The notes below the pieces were generated by a model, which saw only the letters and a program-made list of their open reading frames with translations, did no database searches and was not told the origin of the DNA. Source: CAVDHB01 sp963608705 (GTDB lineage Bacteria; Bacteroidota; Bacteroidia; Bacteroidales; Bacteroidaceae). Taken from it: a stretch of DNA of 48,840 nucleotides. The position numbers and the translations under genes are program-made. Below, in pieces: positions 41,876-48,840 of the stretch. Position 1 is the first letter of the stretch. The number at the start of each line of letters is the position of its first letter. The stretch is taken from the NCBI GenBank assembly GCA_963608705.1, contig CAVDHB010000006.1:1-48840 (forward strand), in the 5' to 3' direction.

Positions 41876-43108
41876 ATGATAAAGTGCATTCTCACTTCTG
41901 ATTGGCATCTGGGAAATTCTTTCCACGGATATGACCGCACGGAAGACCATCGGGATTATTTCAGACAACTGGCAGCTCTTATACGAGCGGAACAGCCGGA
42001 CGCTTTGCTGGTAGGAGGGGACGTGTTCGACAACGGGAATCCTTCTGCTATGGCACAACGGGTTTATTTCGAGTTCTTAAAGACTGTCACGGAGGAAAAC
42101 GAGGGCTTGCAGGTGATTGTCATTGCCGGAAACCATGACAGTGCGTTTCGTCTGGAGGCTCCGGCGCCTTTGCTGGAACTTTCTCATATAACGGTTGTCG
42201 GTACATTGGATAAAAAAGACGGTGAGACGGACTATGGGAAGATGGTCCTCACGATTCATTCGAGGACTGACCTTGAAGAGAAAATCTGCTGTTTGGCTAT
42301 TCCTTATCTCAGAGAAGGGGATGTGGCTCCGGTGGAAACGTACAGTAAAGGGGTGCGTGCCTTTATCGGGAAGGTGTTGGAGAAGGCGGACGAGCTTTAC
42401 GGGAAAGAAATGCCCAAGATTGTGTTGGCGCATTTGTATGCCAATGGCAGCGAGATAGCGGAAGGCTCCAGCGAGCGGATTGTCGTGGGAGGTTCGGAGC
42501 AGGTGGATTTCAAAGACCTTTCGCCGGAGATTGTGTATATGGCCTTGGGGCATATACATCGTCGTCAGCGGGTGGCAGGCAAGGAGAATATGCGCTATTG
42601 CGGAAGTGCGTTGCCCATGTCGTTTACGGAGAGAGGATATAAGCATGGGGCGGACATTCTGTGTGTCGAGCAAGATGGAAAGTACACGTTGGAGTCGAGG
42701 GATTTCGCCTTGTTGCATCCCTTGCGGTCTTTCCCCGAGAAAGCGTTGCCTTGGGAGGAAGTGGAAGAACGCATCAAAGAATTGCCTGACGAAAAGGATA
42801 AGGACGCAGTACGGTGTTATCTGCAATTGAACGTGCGGATGTCGGGAGCAGACCCGGCTCTTTCAGACAAGGCGGAGAAGGCGTTGGCTGACAAGAAGGT
42901 GTGGCTCTGCAAGATTCAAGCGACTTATCCGGCGGAGACGCAATCGGAGGAATGGGCGGATATAGGTTCTTTGGAAACGTTGCGAAAACTGTCGCCCTTG
43001 GACATGATTCGGAAAATTTACAAGGCAAAGATGCAGCAGGAACTGCCTGACACATTGCTTCCGTTAGTGAGACAAGCGATTAAAGAGGCAGACTCTTATA
43101 ATGTTTAG
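41876..43108 (+). CDS. sbcD: SbcD (Mre11-like) nuclease subunit
   Basis: A 410-residue calcineurin-like nuclease. Metal ligands are plain: SDWHLG (Asp9, His11), GGDVFDNG (about 48-55), GNHDS near 87, and LGHIHRRQ (about 224-231). The C-terminal region (from about 285) is the capping and SbcC-binding part. With SbcC it opens and trims hairpin or protein-blocked DNA ends and removes long palindromes. It starts after a short AT-rich stretch with a -7 box. Unlike most sbcD-sbcC pairs, which overlap, it is separated from sbcC by a 158-bp repeat region. Confidence 0.92.
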   Translation: MIKCILTSDWHLGNSFHGYDRTEDHRDYFRQLAALIRAEQPDALLVGGDVFDNGNPSAMAQRVYFEFLKTVTEENEGLQVIVIAGNHDSAFRLEAPAPLLELSHITVVGTLDKKDGETDYGKMVLTIHSRTDLEEKICCLAIPYLREGDVAPVETYSKGVRAFIGKVLEKADELYGKEMPKIVLAHLYANGSEIAEGSSERIVVGGSEQVDFKDLSPEIVYMALGHIHRRQRVAGKENMRYCGSALPMSFTERGYKHGADILCVEQDGKYTLESRDFALLHPLRSFPEKALPWEEVEERIKELPDEKDKDAVRCYLQLNVRMSGADPALSDKAEKALADKKVWLCKIQATYPAETQSEEWADIGSLETLRKLSPLDMIRKIYKAKMQQELPDTLLPLVRQAIKEADSYNV

Positions 43109-43112
43109 TTAT

Positions 43113-43255
43113 TAGTGTTTAATGTTTAATTAGCTGAACGCTACAGTTGCGATTAATCTCAACATAGATAATTAAACACTAATAATTAAACATTAAACAC
43201 TACAGATGAGATTAATCTCAACAAAGACAATTAAACACTACACATTAATAATTAC
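43113..43255 (+). repeat. 59-bp tandem repeat with inverted arm between sbcD and sbcC
   Basis: Two 59-bp units begin at 43138 and 43197 (ACGCTACAG and ACACTACAG starts) and a third begins at 43256. In addition AGTGTTTAATGTTTAATT (43113-43130) is the exact reverse complement of 43184-43201, giving an 18-bp stem. The second unit segment 43225-43248 resembles the kdgK leader at 61-98. Very AT-rich. Confidence 0.8.
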
Positions 43256-43266
43256 ACACTACAAAA

Positions 43267-46200
43267 ATGAATATAGAGAAAATCATCATAGAGAATCTGG
43301 CTTCTTATGAGGGAGAACAGTGCATCGATTTCACGGAGGAGCCTTTACGGAGTGCAGGGTTGTATTCCATTACGGGCGCTACGGGCAGTGGAAAATCGAC
43401 GGTCTTGGATGCGGTGTGTCTTGCTTTGTATGGGACAGCGCCCCGTTTTGAGGGAAGCAGACGGTATGTGTACCTTAATAACAAGGAAGCTCACAAAGAC
43501 GAACTGGATTCCGATGACCCCCGGAATATCTTGCGCAGGGGAGCGAAAGACGGTCGTGCGGCTGTCGTTTTTAAGGGAAATGACGGGAAGCGATATTTGG
43601 CGGAATGGCGTGTGACGCTGAATCGCAATCTTAAATACAAGAAGGCTGAACGGAGACTTGCCTGCTATCAGACGGGAGATGACGGACATACGCTTGTGGA
43701 GCAGGAGATGGACACGAAGGGCTTGAAGAGGAAAGTGGCTGTTACGGATGCCTTGGGACTGGAATACGAGCAGTTCACCCGCACGGTGATGCTGGCGCAA
43801 AACAGTTTCGCCAATTTCATCAAGTGTCCCTCTCAGGAGAAGGCGGTGTTGTTGGAAAAACTGACAGGAACGGAGATTTACACTCGTATCGCCGTGGCCA
43901 TCAATACGCATTACAAGGAAGCGCAGAAGGCGTTCGATGCTTTTAGGCAGAAACAGGAGCTTGTTTTGCAGGAGATTCTTCCCGATGAGAAGAGGGCGGA
44001 GCTGAATGAGAAGGTGGCGCAGATAAATGGCCGGTTGAAAGAGTTGAGAGACAAGATGACCCAAAATGAGCTGAAACTGAACCAATGGCGGCAGTGGCAG
44101 GAAAAAACACAGGAAGAGAAGACTGCTTCTGCCGCATGGGAAACGGCAAAGGGGCAGCTTCAGTCGGCAAAAGATGCGGTGGAGACTGCTGCTGGACAGC
44201 TGAAAGAAACAGAACGGAAGCGTGAATCGGTTCGTCCCTTGATAGAGGAAGCTCGGGGAGTGAAGGCTGAATTACAGACGGAGAGCAAGACTTGTGACTT
44301 GCAGGAGGAGAACTACCGTAAACTGCAAGAAAACAAGAGGCAGGCTCTGTTGAAAGTGGAGGGGAACAAGTTGGAAAGGCAGAAGGCTCTGGCCGCATTG
44401 GAGAAAGCGGAGACAGAGCTGGAGACCCTCGCCCCTTATGGAAAAGCCCTTGCCCAGGTGGATTTGATATTGTCCAAACTTCGTGAGCTGGACGCTTTGG
44501 AGAAGAGACTGGAGGAAGACCGTGAGCGGAATGCCAGGGACAAGCAGGGATTGGAGTCGCTTCAGGCTAAGTTGGAAGCGCAGGTGAAGAAGCTGAAAAA
44601 CATGGAGTCGGCATTGACCGAGATGGATGAGAAGTTGAAGGATGCAGAGAAAGAAAGAGAGAGACAGGATATTAATCAACTCACTCGGCAGGCCGATGCG
44701 CTCTCCCGTCAGCTGGGGGGTTGGAAGCAAGCCAAGACTGACTGGGTCAACTATTTCAAATGTAAGCGGGATATACATGAGAATGAGGAGGATCTGCAAA
44801 AGAAGAAAGCAGTGCTTACGCCCTTGCGGAAAAGGATGCCGGAGGTGGACAAAGAGTTGGCTGTGCTGGCAGAGGGGCTGCCTGCGTTAAGGGAGACCCG
44901 TACCCAGCTGGTCAGTGAGTCTGCCAAAGGGATGCGTCAGGCGTTAGAGGAGGGAAAGCCCTGTCCCGTTTGCGGAGCTACCTCGCATCCGTATGCGCAG
45001 GAGGCTCATACGGTGGATAATGCGGCGAAAGTACTGGAAAATCAGATTCAGGAGAAGCAGCGGCGGGAGAATACGTTGAAAGAGGAACAGCGCAAATTGC
45101 AGGTGGAGATAAATGAGGGAAGAAGCCGGGTTGCTACCTTGGAACAGCAACTTGAAGGACTGAGAGACAATTTGGGGACACTGGCTGAGAGATGGAAAGA
45201 GGACGAGGCGTTGGATGTGACGTTGGGTGAGGACATTCCCGTGTCAGACAGGGAGGCGGCCAATCAGCGGTTTGTCTTCTTGCGTGATAAGATGACGGAG
45301 ACAGAGAAGGCGTGGAATAAGGTCACGCTTTCGATAAGCAAGTACCAGGATTTGGACAAGCGGTGTCAGCAGCTTCGGAAAGAGAGAGAGGGACAGGAAC
45401 TCCTTCTGAAACAAGAGAATGAGCGACAGTTGTCTCTGACCAAGGAGATGGCGGAAAGGAAGACAGAATATGAGAATGAAGTCCGCCAATGTCAGGAACG
45501 GGAAGCGGAGGTGGAAAACCGGAAGAGGGAATTGGACGGCATGGGCTTGGAGCCGGACTGGAATGAGTTGCGGAGAAAGAGTCCTTCGGCTTATGAGAAG
45601 AGTTGGACGAAACGTCACACAGACCAGGAGGCGGCCAAGCAGGCCAAAGACGATGCGCAAGGCGTGCTGGCTTCTCTCAAGGCGGTGGAGGAACAGGTGA
45701 AGGAGACTTTGCGGAAAGCGGAGGATGCGGCGGAGACTGGCCGGAAAGTGTGGGAGAAGCAAAGGGAGAAGACGGCGGCGATACAAAAAAGACTGTGCGC
45801 TTTCTTTGAGGGAAAGGACCCAGAGGAGGTGGCAAGGGAGTTGGAGCGTATGTGTAAACAGGCACAGACTGCGTGCGACAAGGCGAAAGAGGACGGTAGT
45901 CTGAAGGCGCAGAATGAACGGGCGTTGTATGCGAAGTGGGAGTCTGTCCGCAAGCAGACGGAGGAGTTGAAGGAGCTGTTGCCTGAGAGTGAGGATGAGC
46001 TGCTGGCTTTGAAACAGAAAGGTGAAACGGAGCGGAAAGATTTGCAGAACAATCTGTTACAGACGCAAACGGTTCTCGAACAGGACAAGAAGGCCAGGGA
46101 AAGGAGGGACTCCTTTAAGAATGAACAGGACGCTTTGGAGGGTGAATACAAGAAATGGGCAGAACTGAATGCGCTCATGGGTGCCAATACGGGAGACAAT

Positions 46201-46656
46201 ATGCGGCAAATGGCACAGTGCTACACGTTGCAGTTCCTTGTAGCGCAAGCGAATGTGTACTTGAAGATGCTGACTCCTCGCTATCGGTTGGTGCCGGTGC
46301 GGGATTCGCTCTCTCTTCGTGTGAAAGACATGGATTATGCGGAGCAGCCTCGTGAACTCAGCACTTTGTCTGGGGGTGAGACTTTCCTCATTTCCTTGTC
46401 CTTGGCGTTGGGGCTGTCGGCTATCTCTGGCGGCACGCATAATTACGGTATGTTGTTCATCGACGAGGGGTTCGGCACACTGGACTCTCATTCGCTGAAT
46501 ATCGTCATCGATGCGTTGTCTACTCTTCAAAGTGTACAGGGAAAGAAGGTCGGGGTTATTTCGCACACCGCTGAGATGAAAGAGCGCATTCCCGTGCAGG
46601 TGCAAGTGGTGAGAAGTGGTAAAGGGGAAGGAAAGAGCCATATCGTGATAGTATAA
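43267..46656 (+). CDS. sbcC: SbcC (Rad50-like) ATPase subunit
   Basis: A 1129-residue SMC-type ATPase. Walker A GATGSGKS is at residues 37-44, the ABC signature LSGGE at 1034-1038 and Walker B MLFIDEGFGTLD at 1062-1073, with the Q-loop segment RTVMLAQNSFANFIKC near 170. Long charged coiled coils (about 200-540 and 600-960) flank a zinc hook CPVC at 566-569. It holds two DNA ends together and drives SbcD by ATP. Somewhat longer than the E. coli protein. The reading frame is intact with no stop. Its promoter, if separate from sbcD, would lie in the repeat region, where no clear TTTG/TAnnTTTG pair is found. Confidence 0.93.
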   Translation: MNIEKIIIENLASYEGEQCIDFTEEPLRSAGLYSITGATGSGKSTVLDAVCLALYGTAPRFEGSRRYVYLNNKEAHKDELDSDDPRNILRRGAKDGRAAVVFKGNDGKRYLAEWRVTLNRNLKYKKAERRLACYQTGDDGHTLVEQEMDTKGLKRKVAVTDALGLEYEQFTRTVMLAQNSFANFIKCPSQEKAVLLEKLTGTEIYTRIAVAINTHYKEAQKAFDAFRQKQELVLQEILPDEKRAELNEKVAQINGRLKELRDKMTQNELKLNQWRQWQEKTQEEKTASAAWETAKGQLQSAKDAVETAAGQLKETERKRESVRPLIEEARGVKAELQTESKTCDLQEENYRKLQENKRQALLKVEGNKLERQKALAALEKAETELETLAPYGKALAQVDLILSKLRELDALEKRLEEDRERNARDKQGLESLQAKLEAQVKKLKNMESALTEMDEKLKDAEKERERQDINQLTRQADALSRQLGGWKQAKTDWVNYFKCKRDIHENEEDLQKKKAVLTPLRKRMPEVDKELAVLAEGLPALRETRTQLVSESAKGMRQALEEGKPCPVCGATSHPYAQEAHTVDNAAKVLENQIQEKQRRENTLKEEQRKLQVEINEGRSRVATLEQQLEGLRDNLGTLAERWKEDEALDVTLGEDIPVSDREAANQRFVFLRDKMTETEKAWNKVTLSISKYQDLDKRCQQLRKEREGQELLLKQENERQLSLTKEMAERKTEYENEVRQCQEREAEVENRKRELDGMGLEPDWNELRRKSPSAYEKSWTKRHTDQEAAKQAKDDAQGVLASLKAVEEQVKETLRKAEDAAETGRKVWEKQREKTAAIQKRLCAFFEGKDPEEVARELERMCKQAQTACDKAKEDGSLKAQNERALYAKWESVRKQTEELKELLPESEDELLALKQKGETERKDLQNNLLQTQTVLEQDKKARERRDSFKNEQDALEGEYKKWAELNALMGANTGDNMRQMAQCYTLQFLVAQANVYLKMLTPRYRLVPVRDSLSLRVKDMDYAEQPRELSTLSGGETFLISLSLALGLSAISGGTHNYGMLFIDEGFGTLDSHSLNIVIDALSTLQSVQGKKVGVISHTAEMKERIPVQVQVVRSGKGEGKSHIVIV

Positions 46657-46759
46657 TTTCAGCTATTGTAGCTCTCGTTAAATTCTTACCAGTTAATACG
46701 AAAAAATCACCACTTAGGCTTTCACTTTGAGAATAAAGGCATAATGCGTTGAAAAGTCG

Positions 46760-46791
46760 TTTGTCCATGTGCTTTCTTCTTGGTAAATTTG
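46760..46791 (+). promoter_or_regulatory. Promoter of the terminal lipoprotein gene
   Basis: TTTG (46760-46763) and TAAATTTG (46784-46791), both perfect, with 20 bp between, 41 bp before the start codon. Confidence 0.8.
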
Positions 46792-46831
46792 CAGTAAGAA
46801 ATAAACTTAAACCTATTTAAAAACAACTGAG

Positions 46832-47815
46832 ATGAAAACGATGATGGACAACAAATGGAAGACTGGATGGCTTGCTATTGGTGTACTGGCCATGGGCATG
46901 GGATTCGCTTCTTGCGGAGATGACGAGGATTCTATTTCGCAGGAAGGCAGCGACAAGGCTGGAGTGGTGACGGGGTCAGACGGACAGAAGAAGTATCTGA
47001 GGTCTGCTAGTCCTTACATTTTCAATTATGACTCTAGTGGAAAAGTGACGAGCGTGTTTGATGCAGAACAAAATGAACGTTATGTCTTTGCATACAACCC
47101 ATTTACTATTACATGCAATCAAGATGTCATGTCGGATATACGGGTAAACAATGCGGGATATATCACGGGATTTAAATATGATGTGATTGAAGATGATTTG
47201 GAACGTGTGACTCAAAGAGGTAATGTCTCTTATGATGGAAACGGGCATATTACTAAGATAGAAGGTTCCTATTCTGGCACTTATACGGAGGATGGCCAGA
47301 GTTATACGGAAAAGGGGAAGGGTGTCATTTCGTTTACATGGTCTGAAGGAAAACTCGTGAAGATATCGAATGTGTCTGAATCGGAAGATGGGTATAAGTA
47401 TGTGCAAGAATTGACTTATAATTATTCCGGAGCTTATCCCAATGAGACCAAGCAATATTCTACACCTTTGTCATTGTTTGGTGGCTATGGAGGTGAAACT
47501 TCATATTTGTTTAGTTTAGGCTATTTTGGGGTGGCTGGAGATTATCATCCAGAAAGTCTATATGTCAAAGAGACAGAGACGGAAGAGCCAGACCGTTCAG
47601 ATAATGTGTCTTTCAGTTATCAGTTAAATTCGGATGGGTCTTTAAAGAGCGAGAGAGTTGTGTCATTGGAAGGCTCTTATACATTGGCTGATTACACTTA
47701 CATAACCGCTGATGAGTTGGGCACGGCTACTACGAAATCCGTGGTGAAGAATTGGAATGCGAAACCTGCGCACAAGTCTCACTCTTTCTTCAAGATGAGA
47801 AAGCAAAGGAGGTGA
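46832..47815 (+). CDS. DUF4595-like lipoprotein
   Basis: A 327-residue exported lipoprotein; lipobox GFASC puts the acylated Cys at residue 28, followed by the acidic GDDEDS that often marks surface-exposed Bacteroidales lipoproteins. The body is a series of short beta strands with recurring patterns such as YDSSGKVTSVFD, YDGNGHITKIEGSY, SWSEGKLVKIS and LNSDGSLKSERV, like the RHS/YD-style or DUF4595 beta-sheet proteins. No catalytic motif. It starts after a perfect promoter; the barrel gene begins 43 bp after its stop, suggesting co-expression. Two ATG codons occur near the start; the first is used. Function unknown. Confidence 0.7.
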   Translation: MKTMMDNKWKTGWLAIGVLAMGMGFASCGDDEDSISQEGSDKAGVVTGSDGQKKYLRSASPYIFNYDSSGKVTSVFDAEQNERYVFAYNPFTITCNQDVMSDIRVNNAGYITGFKYDVIEDDLERVTQRGNVSYDGNGHITKIEGSYSGTYTEDGQSYTEKGKGVISFTWSEGKLVKISNVSESEDGYKYVQELTYNYSGAYPNETKQYSTPLSLFGGYGGETSYLFSLGYFGVAGDYHPESLYVKETETEEPDRSDNVSFSYQLNSDGSLKSERVVSLEGSYTLADYTYITADELGTATTKSVVKNWNAKPAHKSHSFFKMRKQRR

Positions 47816-47858
47816 ACTGTTCTTTGAATAAGAGGAAAATAAATAAAAGATAGCTAAT

Positions 47859-48725
47859 ATGAGAATCTTCAGATTTACAAGGAAAGCTGTTTGCTCATTG
47901 GTATGTGCTTTTGCATTTACGGTTCAGGTTTCGGCACAACAGGACAGTATTGTGACCACATCACAGGATAGCACCATCCTTGCGCAACAGCATCAGATTG
48001 ATTCCCTCAAGCAGACTATGACGGATATACAGAAACGTCAGAAGAAAACAGAAAAAGAGGCTAATTGGGATCGTGTATGGAAACAAAAAAGGTATTTATA
48101 CCTGAGTTATGTGACTGGTCAAACTTTGACTGACCAGAACAACAGTGCGAATGAATGGAAAAGCTCCACAGGTTTCGCATTGTCATGGGGAAAGACTTAC
48201 TATCTCCATCGCAAGCCATTGCTTGGAAAGATAAAGTTCGGCATTGACTGGTCATGGATAGATTTGAGCTATGTGAAATACAAAGATCCCATAGAGGATA
48301 TGTCCAGCTCAACATATGATAGTTATGGAGATGAATATGGTGATGATGAGTCTGAACTTCCTATTGATTTAGGAATGATGCAAGTGGATGTAGCCATGAG
48401 AATAGGACCGTCCATTACGGTCAATCCAGTCAATCATTTAAAAGTGGGTACTTTCTTCCACTTTATACCGACAGCGTCAGGAATCATTCTTGACGATGAG
48501 GTGAGTTTCGGATTTGCCAAAGGTTTTTCCTGGGGAATGCAAGCGTCCTACAAATTTATCTCTCTCGGCTTTGAACTTCGCTGGGCTTCTGGCAAGTACA
48601 ATAAGTTTGACAGTGAGGAGGTAGTAGACAATACTGTGTCAAACGGATCTGTCGGAGATATCTTTACGGAGAAACCCGAGTTCAAGACTAGCTCATTTCG
48701 TTTAAATGTGGGATTCCGGTTCTAA
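47859..48725 (+). CDS. Putative outer-membrane beta-barrel protein
   Basis: A 288-residue protein with a signal peptide ending QVSAQQ. Residues 30-68 form a polar, possibly coiled-coil segment (QQHQIDSLKQTMTDIQKRQKKTEKEAN), followed by alternating strands (FALSWGKTYYLH, KIKFGIDWSWIDLSYV, VDVAMRIGPSITV, FSWGMQASYKFISLGFELRW) and a C-terminal aromatic LNVGFRF typical for insertion by the BAM machine. A loop of acidic and Ser/Tyr residues (about 148-170) is likely extracellular. Follows the lipoprotein gene and precedes a terminator, so they are probably a two-gene unit. I do not recognise a named family. Confidence 0.7.
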   Translation: MRIFRFTRKAVCSLVCAFAFTVQVSAQQDSIVTTSQDSTILAQQHQIDSLKQTMTDIQKRQKKTEKEANWDRVWKQKRYLYLSYVTGQTLTDQNNSANEWKSSTGFALSWGKTYYLHRKPLLGKIKFGIDWSWIDLSYVKYKDPIEDMSSSTYDSYGDEYGDDESELPIDLGMMQVDVAMRIGPSITVNPVNHLKVGTFFHFIPTASGIILDDEVSFGFAKGFSWGMQASYKFISLGFELRWASGKYNKFDSEEVVDNTVSNGSVGDIFTEKPEFKTSSFRLNVGFRF

Positions 48726-48783
48726 TTTGCAAAAACGAGGAGTATGGAGACAGAAGGTGACAGACAATAAATAAAATTGAAAG

Positions 48784-48827
48784 GAGGCTGTGTCGTAATT
48801 AAGGTTTTACGGCGCAGCCTCTTTTTT
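48784..48827 (+). terminator. Terminator after the barrel gene
   Basis: GAGGCTGTGTCGTAA pairs with TTACGGCGCAGCCTC (one mismatch and a G-U pair) and is followed by TTTTTT. Confidence 0.85.
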
Positions 48828-48840
48828 GCGTTCCGAGGCT

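Overview
The window looks like chromosome of a Bacteroidales bacterium (Bacteroidaceae or Prevotellaceae level; species not resolvable by reading). Evidence: gene content typical of that order (DUF4290-murA-rimM-dxr-rseP, exbB-exbD-exbD-tonB-PstS-TPR-porin, a large amidophosphoribosyltransferase beside carA-carB), many lipoproteins and outer membrane proteins, weak Shine-Dalgarno signals, and repeated Bacteroidales-type promoters (TTTG, 19-20 bp, TAnnTTTG).

Layout. 1-10.9 kb is housekeeping on the plus strand: a KDG-type sugar kinase, a DUF59 Fe-S assembly protein, LpxH, an AspT-family transporter, a radical SAM protein, then a tight operon from one good promoter: tsaB, DUF4290, murA (catalytic Cys replaced by Asp), rimM, dxr, rseP. 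10.9-18.3 kb holds a noncoding stretch with a 22-bp tandem repeat, an internally deleted barrel gene, an M13 metallopeptidase, a rhamnogalacturonan-degrading pair (GH105 hydrolase and SGNH acetylesterase), and on the minus strand a ROK sugar kinase with a YhcH-family protein. 18.5-25.3 kb is an energised outer-membrane uptake cluster: ExbB, two ExbD, TonB, a PstS-like lipoprotein, a TPR protein and an OprP-like porin. 25.5-32.8 kb has tRNA-Ser(GGA), tRNA-Thr(CGU), msrA, and the amidophosphoribosyltransferase-carA-carB operon, which ties nitrogen transfer to purine and pyrimidine synthesis.

32.8-43.3 kb is accessory. A 1.3-kb noncoding tract full of short repeats precedes a type III restriction-modification pair (mod, res). 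The Mod target-recognition segment is far more AT-rich than its flanks, as expected for a swapped domain. Then come a relic promoter copied from an AAA-ATPase/PD-(D/E)XK gene, an Rpn-type nuclease, a small membrane protein, several hairpins and dispersed repeats, the intact AAA-ATPase gene, and sbcD-sbcC separated by a 59-bp tandem repeat. 46.7-48.8 kb ends with a promoter, a lipoprotein, an outer membrane protein and a terminator.

I found no CRISPR array, rRNA, complete insertion sequence or prophage. The most notable signals are the duplicated AAA-ATPase promoter lacking its gene, the recombinant Mod segment, the deleted barrel gene, and several families of short intergenic repeats shared between distant sites. 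I did not find a clearly new multi-gene system.
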